Of a stretch of 64,000 nt of DNA, positions 44,447-53,593 are shown in pieces. Numbering within the stretch: position 1 is the stretch's first letter; the number at the start of each line of letters is the position of its first letter. Position numbers and translations under genes: made by a program. The notes under the pieces were generated by a model, which saw only the letters and a program-made list of their open reading frames with translations, was not told the DNA's origin and did no database searches. Source of the stretch: Mucilaginibacter robiniae (lineage in GTDB: Bacteria > Bacteroidota > Bacteroidia > Sphingobacteriales > Sphingobacteriaceae); contig NZ_CP051682.1 of assembly GCF_012849215.1 (NCBI RefSeq), positions 124,001-188,000 of the forward strand, in the 5' to 3' direction.

Positions 44447-44547
44447 AGTTTTAATTCTTGTTTTTAAACCTGGTATGCAGTACTGCATATCAATAGGTAA
44501 ACAAAGAGAATATTTATAAGTTTAATAACAAGCTAATCTGTAAAATA

Positions 44548-45240
44548 TTGAAAAAAGCTTTACTGCTAACGTGTATTGTGCTACTGTATCATGTAAGTTA
44601 TGCTCAGCTTACTGAAAATACAGGCTGGCTTTTTCTCAATCATCAGCAAAAACTGAATGAAAAGTTCGATTTCTTGTTTGATGCACAATTACGTTCTGCC
44701 AATAACTTCGATTATCTCACTACATTATTGCTACGCGGAGGGCTGAGTTATAATTTCAACAAAAAACATTCGGCTGCTGTAGGGTATGTTTATAAAGGAG
44801 ATTGGGAACACGATGATATGGGTGAAGTTGCTTATACTTTGGAAAACCGCTTGTTTGAACAGTACCTGTACCAATTCAAAATTAAGCATACAGAATTTCA
44901 AATTCGGGCTCGGCTGGAGCAGCGGTTTGTAAAGGAAGAGCAGGTTGATTTTTCACAAAGAGCACGGGCATTTATTAGTATGCAGCTCCCGTTGTTAACA
45001 GATAGCGCTTTTACCCGTGGCTGGTTTTTGGGCTTACAGAATGAACTATTCGTGAATGTTCAGCATAATGAACGTGTCAACAACAGCTTTTTTGATCAGA
45101 ACCGCCCTTACCTATCATTAGGATACCGATTAAGTAAGAAAGCAGACCTGCAACTCGGTTATTTGTATTGGTTGCAGAAAGAAGAAGATGCCACTTACCA
45201 GCATAATGTGTTACAAATTACAATTGCTACAAACTTTTAG
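44548..45240 (+). CDS. DUF2490 family protein
   Basis: A 230-residue exported protein with a signal peptide (KKALLLTCIVLLYHVSYAQ) and the beta-barrel pattern of DUF2490: GWLFLNHQQKLNEKFDFLFDAQLRS, LLRGGLSYNFNKKHSAAVGYVY, YLYWLQKEEDATYQHNVLQITIATNF. It may be an outer-membrane barrel. The only start that gives a complete signal peptide is a TTG at 44548; no in-frame ATG precedes it. This is a clear case of a non-AUG start in this genome. Function unknown. Confidence 0.85.
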   Translation: MKKALLLTCIVLLYHVSYAQLTENTGWLFLNHQQKLNEKFDFLFDAQLRSANNFDYLTTLLLRGGLSYNFNKKHSAAVGYVYKGDWEHDDMGEVAYTLENRLFEQYLYQFKIKHTEFQIRARLEQRFVKEEQVDFSQRARAFISMQLPLLTDSAFTRGWFLGLQNELFVNVQHNERVNNSFFDQNRPYLSLGYRLSKKADLQLGYLYWLQKEEDATYQHNVLQITIATNF

Positions 45241-45352
45241 CACCCGACTCATATGCTTGATAGTTAATAAATTATACCTTTTTGAAACTTACTGCACCCC
45301 ATCAACGTATATACTAGGTATTCTTTCTTAATAACCTAAATACAAGCCTATT

Positions 45353-46477
45353 ATGCTTACCGGTGAAAGCCAGCGCATCCTGACTATGCAAAGATTTTTG
45401 GATCTGGATATCAGTCGGGAGAACGAACTACAGAATATTGTAGCACTGGCTGCTGATACCTGTCAGGCTCAAGCTGCATTTCTGGTATTTGTAGAACAGG
45501 ACACTATTAAAGTAAAGTTTAAAGCAGGCAGTTTGGCCGATAGCTTACCCAATGCCGAAACCTTTTACCAAGAAGTATTTCAGGGTCAGGAAGTGGTTGT
45601 CATTCCCAATACCAAAAATAACCCTTTATTTGCTAATCATCCTTGGGTAACCGGACCGGCAAACATTCGCTTTTATGCAGGGGCACCTCTTATTACGCAT
45701 GATGGACTTACCATAGGCGCGTTATTTGTAGTTGGACAGGAGCCTAAAAATTTATCAGATCGGCGGAAGGGCATGTTGAATATACTAGCACGCCAAGCCG
45801 TTAACATGGCTGAATTTGAACTCAGCATCAGCATGCTTAGAGAACAGCTGCTAGAGGCCAAAAGCTCAGCCAACAAATTGCGGATGTTTTTTGAAAGTAC
45901 GCGATCTAACCATTTATTGATGGACAGTAAAATGGAAGTACTTGCCTTTAATAGAGCATTTTATAATATATCGAAGGCAGTAATGGGTATTAAGGTAAAA
46001 GCGGGCACGCATGCTACTCAATATATCTTTCCTAATTATCGTGAAGACTTTGAAAAGAACTTTCAGATAGCTTTACAAGGAACCCTTGTTCAATATGAGC
46101 GTTATATTGAGTACCAGGGCTATGCGCCCAGCTGGGTACGGGTATCCTACAATCCGGTTTCCGACGATCAAGGTACAATTATTGGGATCTCATTTAATGC
46201 AACAGACATAACCGAACAAAAACGTAATGAGCATAAAGTATTGGAACAAAATGAAGCATTGCGCAAAATTGCCCACATCCAATCGCATGAATTACGTAAG
46301 CCGGTAGCTTCTATTTTAGGGTTGATGAACGTAATTAAAATAGAAGGTACCGGCCCTGATAACGAAAACCTGGCTATGATGGAAAAAGCTGTACTTGAAC
46401 TGGACCATACCATTCAGGATATAGTTGGCAGCATTGAAGAACAGGAAAACCAATCTTCATTAGTTCATTTACCTTAA
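45353..46477 (+). CDS. GAF-PAS-DHp signalling protein without ATPase domain
   Basis: A 374-residue cytoplasmic protein. A GAF domain (about 20-155) is followed by a short coiled segment (about 160-175), a PAS domain (about 178-290, with GISFNATDITEQKRNE) and a DHp-type helix pair with an H-box, QSHELRKPVASILGL, containing H312. It ends about 50 residues after the H-box, so there is no HATPase_c domain. It could act as a phosphotransfer or sensor adaptor needing a partner kinase. A very similar gene lies at 57570. No kinase partner is adjacent. Confidence 0.85.
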   Translation: MLTGESQRILTMQRFLDLDISRENELQNIVALAADTCQAQAAFLVFVEQDTIKVKFKAGSLADSLPNAETFYQEVFQGQEVVVIPNTKNNPLFANHPWVTGPANIRFYAGAPLITHDGLTIGALFVVGQEPKNLSDRRKGMLNILARQAVNMAEFELSISMLREQLLEAKSSANKLRMFFESTRSNHLLMDSKMEVLAFNRAFYNISKAVMGIKVKAGTHATQYIFPNYREDFEKNFQIALQGTLVQYERYIEYQGYAPSWVRVSYNPVSDDQGTIIGISFNATDITEQKRNEHKVLEQNEALRKIAHIQSHELRKPVASILGLMNVIKIEGTGPDNENLAMMEKAVLELDHTIQDIVGSIEEQENQSSLVHLP

Positions 46478-46550
46478 TAATCTGTAATGTGAATCTTAGC
46501 TTTACATGCGCAAACTTTTAGTTTGCTCGATATTAAGGATAAACTTGTTA

Positions 46551-47885
46551 TTACTTTACTAGTTCTTGAACTGCATGTTCTACTTTACTGAATGGAAACT
46601 GTTGCAAAATATTATCCATCGCTTCAGCTATTTCCGTATTGCATAGGTTGCCAATACTCCCCTCATGCGTATGGTTTACTTCTTGATTCGGGTTAAAATT
46701 GCCTTGCTCAATAGCTAACCCCACCTGCTTGTAAGCATCACGGAATGGAACTCCATTTAACACTTGACGGTTCACTTCTTCTACGCTAAATAAATAAGCA
46801 TATTTCGGATCGGTAAGTATATCCGTTTTTACTTCGATATGCTGTAGCATAAGCTCGGCCATTTGCAAACAGCTTTTCAGTTCGGTAAAGGCCGGAAACA
46901 GTAGCTCTTTTAAAATCTGCATTTCACGATGATAGCCGGATGCCAGGTTTGTGGTAACCATAGCTACATCATTAGGTAAAGCCTGCAAGCGGTTACACTT
47001 ACCTCTAATTAGTTCCCAAACATCCGGGTTTTTTTTGTGGGGCATAATGCTGCTACCAGTAGTCAAGTTTTCAGGATAGCTCACAAAAGAAAAGTTCTGG
47101 CTCAAATAAAGACATTGGTCCATAGCCATTTTAGCTAGCGTTGCCGCTACAGCCGATAATGCTTGGGCGATAATCCGCTCGGTTTTACCCCGCCCCATTT
47201 GCGCGTAAACTACATTATAGTTCAGGCTCTCGAAACCCAGTAGCTGGGTAGTTAATGTACGGTTTAAAGGAAATGAAGAACCATAACCAGCAGCCGATCC
47301 TAACGGGTTTTTATTGGTAATCTTATAAGCAGCTAGTACCATTTCCAAATCATCAGTCAGGCTTTCGGCATAAGCACCAAACCACAAGCCGAATGAGGAT
47401 GGCATTGCTACCTGAAAATGAGTATAGCCCGGTAATAACACGTTTCTATATTTTTCGCTTAGTTGTAAAAGTGAATCGAACAACGTTTTTACGCCTTCAA
47501 CTACTTCCTGCAACTCGTGCCTGAAAAACAACTTTAAATCTACCAGTACCTGATCGTTTCGGGAGCGGCCGCTATGTATTTTTTTGCCAGCCTCTCCTAT
47601 ACGGCGCGTAAGCAGCAGTTCTACCTGAGAGTGTACATCCTCTACACCAGGTTCAATTTCAAATTGGTTACAGTCAATTTCCTGATAAACAGTTTTCAGT
47701 TCATCCTGAACAGCTTTCAAGTTGTCTTCACTCAGTAGACCTATGGTATTCAGCATGCGGGTATGAGCTAGTGAGCCCAACACATCAAAAGAAGCCATTT
47801 GGCGGTCAAATTCTCGGTCGCGTCCAACTGTAAAATCTTCTACCCTGGCGTTTACCTGGGTTGTTTTTTGCCACAATTTGCTCAT
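46551..47885 (-). CDS. argH: Argininosuccinate lyase
   Basis: A 444-residue enzyme of the fumarase/aspartase superfamily that splits argininosuccinate into arginine and fumarate, the last step of arginine synthesis. The signature GSSIMPHKKNPD is present (residues about 277-288), along with HSRRS-like GRSRNDQVLVDLKLF and TGSS. Length is normal. It follows ssb in the same orientation with a 58-bp gap. No other arginine biosynthesis gene is directly adjacent; an M20 deacetylase that could act upstream lies about 6 kb away. Confidence 0.95.
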   Translation of the reverse strand: MSKLWQKTTQVNARVEDFTVGRDREFDRQMASFDVLGSLAHTRMLNTIGLLSEDNLKAVQDELKTVYQEIDCNQFEIEPGVEDVHSQVELLLTRRIGEAGKKIHSGRSRNDQVLVDLKLFFRHELQEVVEGVKTLFDSLLQLSEKYRNVLLPGYTHFQVAMPSSFGLWFGAYAESLTDDLEMVLAAYKITNKNPLGSAAGYGSSFPLNRTLTTQLLGFESLNYNVVYAQMGRGKTERIIAQALSAVAATLAKMAMDQCLYLSQNFSFVSYPENLTTGSSIMPHKKNPDVWELIRGKCNRLQALPNDVAMVTTNLASGYHREMQILKELLFPAFTELKSCLQMAELMLQHIEVKTDILTDPKYAYLFSVEEVNRQVLNGVPFRDAYKQVGLAIEQGNFNPNQEVNHTHEGSIGNLCNTEIAEAMDNILQQFPFSKVEHAVQELVK

Positions 47886-47943
47886 ACCGCAAAGATGAAC
47901 AAAATTTACTTACCAGAAAGCCGATGTATAAGCCCAGTTATAA

Positions 47944-48324
47944 TTAGAGGATGTTAGAACCCATCAGGTTTGGTGTAGACGAGATTATTGGGGCAGAAAG
48001 AGATTTGAAACTGAGCATGATTATCTCTGTACAGTATCGCTTAATCCCTTCATTATCTGTTATGGTGCGTGTTTTGATTTTTCCTTCCAGGTAAATAACC
48101 TGTCCTTTTTGTAGTTGTGAAATCAAGTCGAATTCAGCTAAGCTATCTACTTTAATTTCATGCAACTCCAAATGTTGCATATTTTGCCCGTCTTTTTTAA
48201 TAATTTCATCAGTAAGTAACGGAAAAGAATAAAATTTATAGCCATCAGGCTGATTGTGAAGGCGTGGTTTTTTGTTTACAGTCCCAATCAAAAAAACCTT
48301 GTTTATTCCAGCATTATTAAACAT
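47944..48324 (-). CDS. ssb: Single-stranded DNA-binding protein
   Basis: A 126-residue OB-fold protein. The N-terminal GINKVFLIGTVNKKPRLHNQPDGYKFYSFPLLTDE and the later KGQVIYLEGKIKTRTITDNEGIKRYCTEI are typical SSB strands. It is short and lacks the long acidic C-terminal tip (DDDIPF) seen in major SSBs, ending instead in NLMGSNIL, so it may be a secondary SSB rather than the replication copy. It sits upstream of argH in the same direction. Confidence 0.85.
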   Translation of the reverse strand: MFNNAGINKVFLIGTVNKKPRLHNQPDGYKFYSFPLLTDEIIKKDGQNMQHLELHEIKVDSLAEFDLISQLQKGQVIYLEGKIKTRTITDNEGIKRYCTEIIMLSFKSLSAPIISSTPNLMGSNIL

Positions 48325-48865
48325 AGTATCAGTAAAAATAGGTTATCGTTAACGTAAGCCTATACTCGGCTGCGCGGCAATATTCCGCATTGTTATTTTT
48401 CCCTAATACCGTATATATACGCTTTATACAACGTATAAATACGTATTTCACCCTTAAATTCCATCCTAATATATCGATACGCATACCTGGTATTTTGCTG
48501 ATATTGATTATCAACCTGATTTTGTGATTCTGGATTATCTTTTAAAGGATGCTAATAATGACGGTAAAATTTGCCAGTAGCTTAAAGCTGATAAGAACCT
48601 GGCGCATGTACCAATAATTATATTTTCGACATACTTACACTGTTACATAAAATATCTATCATTCGGCTGTAAGGCAGTTATAACCAAACCTCTAAATTGG
48701 AAGGATCTGCTTGAAGAGGTAAACACCTTAACAACTCAAAATTAAATCGGAATTGATTTTAAACTAATTGCAACTTTATAAGCCGTAATGCCTCGCATAG
48801 TTATTTCACAAACAAGATAAATCGCATATCTTGCTGCAGTTTATTTACAACAACTTGTTTTACAT
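48325..48865. other. Intergenic region between ssb and ywbE containing a decayed receiver gene
   Basis: A 541-bp AT-rich stretch. Between 48470 and 48745 a decayed response-regulator receiver reading frame can be seen (separate entry). The remainder upstream of it has no recognizable coding sequence, RNA gene or repeat; the divergent start codons of ssb (48324) and ywbE (48866) must share promoters here. Confidence 0.55.
48470..48745 (+). pseudogene. Decayed response-regulator receiver domain
   Basis: One reading frame from 48470 to 48745 encodes a recognisable receiver-domain C-terminal half: PDFVILDYLL with the phospho-acceptor Asp at 48533-48535, ICQ then a TAG stop at 48578-48580, LKADKNLAHVPIIIFST, and CKAVITKPLNW with the conserved Lys at 48686-48688. 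The order VILD, IIIFST, ITKP is that of CheY-like domains. An in-frame TAG interrupts it, TAA codons lie just upstream, and the N-terminal acidic pocket is missing, so it is a fossil gene. The stop at 48743-48745 ends it cleanly. There is no frameshift in the preserved part. Confidence 0.7.
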
Positions 48866-49069
48866 ATGAACGGTCAGAACCGTAAAGATATTTATCCCGG
48901 TTTAGAGGTAGATATCATCCTGAAAAAAGATCAGCGCAGTGGAACACTTACCAGAGGTATTGTTAAAAATCTGCTTACCAGTGCTGCCTACCATTCGCGC
49001 GGCATTAAAGTACGATTGGAAGATGGCCAGATTGGCCGGGTTGCTTCTATTGTAGAAGAAGATTTGTAA
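48866..49069 (+). CDS. ywbE: YwbE family protein
   Basis: A 67-residue protein with the YwbE signature: NGQNRKDIYPGLEVDIILKKDQRSG, LTRGIVKNLLT, HSRGIKVRLEDGQIGRV. YwbE proteins are small, basic and conserved in many bacteria with unknown function; the fold is a small beta-barrel, similar to translation-related SH3-like folds. It is divergent from ssb and has an 80-bp gap to the downstream membrane protein. Confidence 0.88.
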   Translation: MNGQNRKDIYPGLEVDIILKKDQRSGTLTRGIVKNLLTSAAYHSRGIKVRLEDGQIGRVASIVEEDL

Positions 49070-49149
49070 CCTGTACTAAAAAACTGTTGTCTTTTAAATA
49101 TTTAGATTATAATAACTTGTTCCTGGAATAATCATTAATCTTATTAATT

Positions 49150-49842
49150 ATGCCTGCTAATAAATCAAGCAAGAAGAAGCTCCAGTTTTATTTAGATGCC
49201 CATCACCGCTTGTTTATTGCATTAGGTGTCGGTATTGTTGCTGCTGCTATATCCTACCGCAATTTATCAGGACCGCAAACTACTCTTATTGCATGGATAT
49301 GTTTTGCATTCAGCATTATAATTCCAGAGTGGATTATTATCCTCACTGCCCACCCACGCGAAATTCGTAGCATTGCTCGCTTGCAGGATTCGAGCCGTTC
49401 GTTCATATTTTTATTTGTAATTGGGGCTGCATTGGTCAGCCTGTTTGCTATTGGCTATTTATTAATCACCAGCAAACATAGTTCGCAAGCCGAAGTAACC
49501 AGAAGTATCATACTTACTATGGGCTCGGTAATTACTTCCTGGTGGCTGGTACATACTGTTTTTACTATGCGCTATGCTCATGAATATTATGATACCGACA
49601 CCGACGAAGGCGATATCAAAAAAGTTGGTGGCTTGAAATTTCCAGAAGAAGACAATCCTGATTATTTAGATTTTGTTTATTTCTCTTTTGTATTAGGCAT
49701 GACTTTTCAGGTTTCTGATGTGGATATTACCTCACGTACCATCCGCCGGCTGGCTTGGATGCATGGTTTAATATCATTTGCCTTTAGTACCGCTATAGTA
49801 GCACTCAGTATTAATGTGATTTCGGGGCTAGTTTCACATTAA
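49150..49842 (+). CDS. DUF1345 family membrane protein
   Basis: A 230-residue protein with about five transmembrane helices. The DUF1345 pattern is visible: FALGVGIVAAAISY-type first helix after KKKLQFYLDAHHRLF, then WWLVHTVFTMRYAHEYY and DFVYFSFVLGMTFQVSDVDI. Function is unknown. It follows ywbE by 80 bp in the same direction and may share its transcript, though no reason for a functional link is seen. A 122-bp gap precedes the zinc protease gene. Confidence 0.88.
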   Translation: MPANKSSKKKLQFYLDAHHRLFIALGVGIVAAAISYRNLSGPQTTLIAWICFAFSIIIPEWIIILTAHPREIRSIARLQDSSRSFIFLFVIGAALVSLFAIGYLLITSKHSSQAEVTRSIILTMGSVITSWWLVHTVFTMRYAHEYYDTDTDEGDIKKVGGLKFPEEDNPDYLDFVYFSFVLGMTFQVSDVDITSRTIRRLAWMHGLISFAFSTAIVALSINVISGLVSH

Positions 49843-49964
49843 ACTTGCAGCTAAGAGAATTAAAGAAGCATTTGTTTTAACATTTCTGTAACAAATAAGC
49901 TATACGCTGGCAATTTTGCTTCTTTAATGTACTTTTAGTAGCTATTAATTAAGAAACCCCAAAA

Positions 49965-52541
49965 ATGAACAAATTTTTCATGACTATGGCTATTGCGGCC
50001 GTAGCAACTACAGGCTATGCTCAAGGTCGGCAGGATAGTACTGCTCGTCGTGCGGCTATGCCGGGCGGCTTTCCAGGTATGGCCAACCAGCAACGCGCTC
50101 AACCAGCACAGCCTCGCCCCTACAATTCGGTAATTACCGACAAAGCTGTTACCCGCAAAGGGCTATTTAAAACACATAAGGTAGATGACAAATATTATTT
50201 TGAAATTGCCGATAGCGTTTTAAACCGTGATATATTGGTGGTAAGCCGCGTAGCACGTGCAGGCGCTGAAATGAGAGCAGCCGATGTATATGCCGGCGAC
50301 CAAATTGGCAGCACCGTAGTTCGCTTTGAAAAAGGCCCAAGCAACCGCATCTTCCTACGTAAAATATCATACCGTACCTACAGTCCTGATAGTACCAAGT
50401 CCATGTACGAGGCTGTACAACGTTCCAATATTCAGGCTATCGCAGCAGCTTTTAACATTGCGGCTTACTCTCCTGATAAAAAAGGCAGCGTTATTGATGT
50501 AACTGATTACATTAACAGTGATAATGATGTATTTTTCTTTAGCTCGCCGCAAGCCAAGCAACGTGCCCGTCTAGGAACCATTTTGCCAGATAGAAGTTAT
50601 ATAGAAAATATCAGAAGTTTCCCTACCAATGTTGAAATCAGTACTGTAAAAACTTACGGCCTATTAGCTGCTGCTTCGCCATTTGGTGGTGCTGGCAGAA
50701 CACCTATGCCTACAGCGGGTGGAGCTGCCGCGGCTAATGGTTCTGAAACGGTAGAATTAAATACTTCTTTGCTGATTTTACCTAAAGTGCCAATGAAGGC
50801 TCGTTTTTTTGATCCGCGTGTAGGTTACTTTACTACCGGCTTTACCGATTTTGATGCTAACCCGCAAGGTATTAAAGAAATACAACTGATTGCCCGCTGG
50901 CGCCTGGAAGTAAAACCAGAAGATATGGCCAAATACAAGCGCGGAGAACTAGTTGAACCTAAAAAACAAATTGTTTATTACATTGACCCAGCCACGCCTA
51001 AAAAATGGCAGCCCTACCTAATTGCAGGGGTAAATGACTGGCAAAAAGCTTTTGAAAAAGCCGGCTTTAAGAATGCTATTGTTGCTAAAATTGCTCCTAC
51101 CGCCAAACAAGATTCTACCTGGAGCCTGGATGATGCCAGCCACTCTGTAATTGTTTATAAACCATCAGAAACTGAAAATGCCAGCGGTCCGCATGTATCT
51201 GACCCACGTAGCGGCGAAATTCTGGAAACTCACATCAACTGGTATCATAACGTTATGAAACTGGTACATGACTGGTATATGATTCAAACAGCTGCGGTTG
51301 ACCCTCGTGCCCGTAAAATGACGTTTGATGATAAATTGATGGGTGATTTAATCCGCTTTGTATCTTCACATGAAGTTGGTCATACGTTAGGTTTACGCCA
51401 CAACTACGGCTCAAGCTCAAGTGTACCAGTTGAAAAATTACGCGACAAAGCTTTCGTGGAAGCCAATGGACATACTCCATCTATTATGGACTATGCCCGT
51501 TTTAACTACGTAGCACAACCTGAAGACAATATTGGCCCGAAAGGCTTATACCCACGCATTGGCGATTATGATAAATGGGCTATTGAATGGGGCTACAAAG
51601 TACTGGATGCTAAAAATGCGGAAGCTGAAGTACCGGTTTTAAATAAAATGACTATTGAGAGTGCTAAAAACAGAAGATTATGGTTTGGCACTGAAACCAA
51701 CCCTGACGATCCGCACTCACAAAATGAGGACTTAGGTGACAATGCCATGAAAGCCAGTGATTATGGAATCATGAACCTGAAACGCATTCTGGCTAAACTA
51801 CCGGAGTGGACTAAAGAGCCTAATGAAGATTATGATAATTTGCAAAACATGTACGGTCAACTGGTTACGCAGTTTAACCGCTACATGGGCCATGTAGCTA
51901 AAAACGTTGGTGGCATCTATGAAAATCCGAAAACTGTAGAACAAGTAGGCCCTGTATATACTTACACGCCGGCTGCTACGCAGAAAGAAGCTATGAATTT
52001 TCTGGATCGCCAGTTGTTTACTACACCAACCTGGTTACTGAACGAGCCTATTTTGAATAATATTGGCCAGACTGACGTTCAAGTAGTTTACCGTAGTCAA
52101 GATGCTGTATTGAACCGTTTGATGACGCCACATACTCTAAATAAGCTAATTGCTTTTGAAGCGGCTGATGGCAAGCAAGCTTATACCATTACGGACTTTA
52201 TGAGCGATATGCAGAACATAGTATTCCGTGAGGTAAAAAGTAAGCAACCAGTTGATGTTTACCGCCGCAACTTACAAAAGTTGTATGTAGATAAATTGAT
52301 TGATATAGTGAACCCGCCCCAACAACCTGCTGCCACAATTATTATTGGTGGACGTGGTGGCCAAGGTATGGGCACTCGCGAATTAGAGCAAACCGATGTG
52401 GTTTCTGTAGCTAAAGCACAACTGCGTGCTATTGATACGATGATTAAATCGGCTCTGCCAAGTGAATCGGACTCCATGACTAGCTATCACTTGCAAGATT
52501 TATCAGATCGTATTCAAAAAGCGTTAAATCCGAAAGCATAA
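49965..52541 (+). CDS. Zinc-dependent metalloprotease (metzincin-like, DUF5117/DUF4953 type)
   Basis: An 858-residue exported protease with a signal peptide (to AQG, about 20) and a Pro/Ala/Gln/Gly-rich N-terminal segment. The extended zinc motif HEVGHTLGLRHN is at residues 469-480 (H469, H473, H479), as in metzincins, and the Met-turn could be the SIMDYARF segment. The large upstream region fits the DUF5117 and DUF4953 domains of Bacteroidota metalloproteases. It has its own terminator after the stop. Substrate unknown; catalytic site is complete. Confidence 0.9.
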   Translation: MNKFFMTMAIAAVATTGYAQGRQDSTARRAAMPGGFPGMANQQRAQPAQPRPYNSVITDKAVTRKGLFKTHKVDDKYYFEIADSVLNRDILVVSRVARAGAEMRAADVYAGDQIGSTVVRFEKGPSNRIFLRKISYRTYSPDSTKSMYEAVQRSNIQAIAAAFNIAAYSPDKKGSVIDVTDYINSDNDVFFFSSPQAKQRARLGTILPDRSYIENIRSFPTNVEISTVKTYGLLAAASPFGGAGRTPMPTAGGAAAANGSETVELNTSLLILPKVPMKARFFDPRVGYFTTGFTDFDANPQGIKEIQLIARWRLEVKPEDMAKYKRGELVEPKKQIVYYIDPATPKKWQPYLIAGVNDWQKAFEKAGFKNAIVAKIAPTAKQDSTWSLDDASHSVIVYKPSETENASGPHVSDPRSGEILETHINWYHNVMKLVHDWYMIQTAAVDPRARKMTFDDKLMGDLIRFVSSHEVGHTLGLRHNYGSSSSVPVEKLRDKAFVEANGHTPSIMDYARFNYVAQPEDNIGPKGLYPRIGDYDKWAIEWGYKVLDAKNAEAEVPVLNKMTIESAKNRRLWFGTETNPDDPHSQNEDLGDNAMKASDYGIMNLKRILAKLPEWTKEPNEDYDNLQNMYGQLVTQFNRYMGHVAKNVGGIYENPKTVEQVGPVYTYTPAATQKEAMNFLDRQLFTTPTWLLNEPILNNIGQTDVQVVYRSQDAVLNRLMTPHTLNKLIAFEAADGKQAYTITDFMSDMQNIVFREVKSKQPVDVYRRNLQKLYVDKLIDIVNPPQQPAATIIIGGRGGQGMGTRELEQTDVVSVAKAQLRAIDTMIKSALPSESDSMTSYHLQDLSDRIQKALNPKA

Positions 52542-52570
52542 TTTTAGCTCAAATTAATTCCTGTTTAAAC

Positions 52571-52608
52571 AAACAGCCGCTATTGTTAAAAACAAAGCGG
52601 CTGTTTTA
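52571..52608 (+). terminator. Terminator after the metalloprotease gene
   Basis: AAACAGCCGCT (52571-52581) and AGCGGCTGTTT (52596-52606) are perfect complements, with a T-run. It lies in the convergent gap to the DUF72 gene. Confidence 0.85.
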
Positions 52609-52670
52609 CTTTAGCATATATGGTAATTTACTGTAGTAAGTTGCTGTATTAAATATTTTCTAAGATCATT

Positions 52671-53585
52671 TTAGAACAATGTACCATTCGTTGGCAATAA
52701 TCTTGGCCGTTGCAATTTTAAGTTGAGCTTTTGATTAAGTCGCTCTATGAAATAATCACATAACACAGGTGCATTTACTTCTTCGGGCTGATGCATCATA
52801 AAATACACAGATTGCAGCCCTTGCTTAGTCCATTGCTTTAAACGCTCTACCCAAGCATCAATACGCAAATAATCTGTTGGGTGCAGGCCATTCCCTACAA
52901 AGCGTATAAAGGCATGTGGCACGGTCAAGGTCATGTGCACCACATCTCGTCGTCCGGCAGTATCAGTAATTACAGCACCAATATTCATGTTGTGCATCAT
53001 TTCAAAAACTGCCTCTTCTACCTTGGGTTGCATAAACCAGTTGCGATGCCGTAATTCGGTAAATACCGGTAAATCATGAGGAAGACTTTGCAAATATTTT
53101 TTCAGCTCATTAAAGCTGTTAGGTGAAAAATTATCGTTCAGCTGCAAAAACATAGGACCCAGCTTATCTTCAAAAGCCAGCATGCTTTTGTAGAAAGCTG
53201 TTGTCAGTTCATCCACTCCTCTCAGCCGTTGTAAATGACTAATAGTTTGGTTGAATTTGGGACAAAACTTAAAATTTGAATTAGCTTCAGTTTTTTCGCG
53301 CCACTTAGCTATAGTATCCGGTTCAAATATGCGGTAAAAGGTAGCATTCAGTTCTACACAGTTGAAGTGCTTAACATACTCTTGTAAAAAGTCAACATCT
53401 TTAGTTTTTGCCGGGAACAAGTTACCTTTCCACTCCTTCCTGCCCCAACTCGTGCAGCCAACATGTACTTTTAGTTGTTGTACAGGTTTAGCTAAGCTTA
53501 AAGTGGCCGTAGTTAATGCCGGATCGGGCGGCAAGGAAAAATCAGAGTTAGCTAATTGTGTAGGCGCTACTTTGCCAAATTCCAT
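52671..53585 (-). CDS. DUF72 domain protein
   Basis: A 304-residue TIM-barrel-like protein with the DUF72 pattern: VHVGCTSWGRKEWKGNLFP, FYRIFEPDTIAKWREKT, NFKFCPKFNQTISHLQRL, ELRHRNWF and PHAFIRFVGNGLHPTDY. Function is unknown. It is the second gene of an operon with the M20 deacetylase (8-bp gap), so the two are probably co-transcribed, though a shared pathway is not evident. Confidence 0.88.
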   Translation of the reverse strand: MEFGKVAPTQLANSDFSLPPDPALTTATLSLAKPVQQLKVHVGCTSWGRKEWKGNLFPAKTKDVDFLQEYVKHFNCVELNATFYRIFEPDTIAKWREKTEANSNFKFCPKFNQTISHLQRLRGVDELTTAFYKSMLAFEDKLGPMFLQLNDNFSPNSFNELKKYLQSLPHDLPVFTELRHRNWFMQPKVEEAVFEMMHNMNIGAVITDTAGRRDVVHMTLTVPHAFIRFVGNGLHPTDYLRIDAWVERLKQWTKQGLQSVYFMMHQPEEVNAPVLCDYFIERLNQKLNLKLQRPRLLPTNGTLF

Positions 53586-53593
53586 GTTCAGTT

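Noticed and set aside
46510..46526. Short inverted repeat GCAAACT/AGTTTGC between the GAF-PAS gene and argH
   Set aside because: Seven pairs with a 3-base loop and no T-run on either strand; too weak to call a terminator.
48329..48514. A 61-codon minus-strand ORF upstream of ssb
   Set aside because: Lies in the decayed intergenic region, overlaps the fossil receiver on the other strand, and has no family resemblance.
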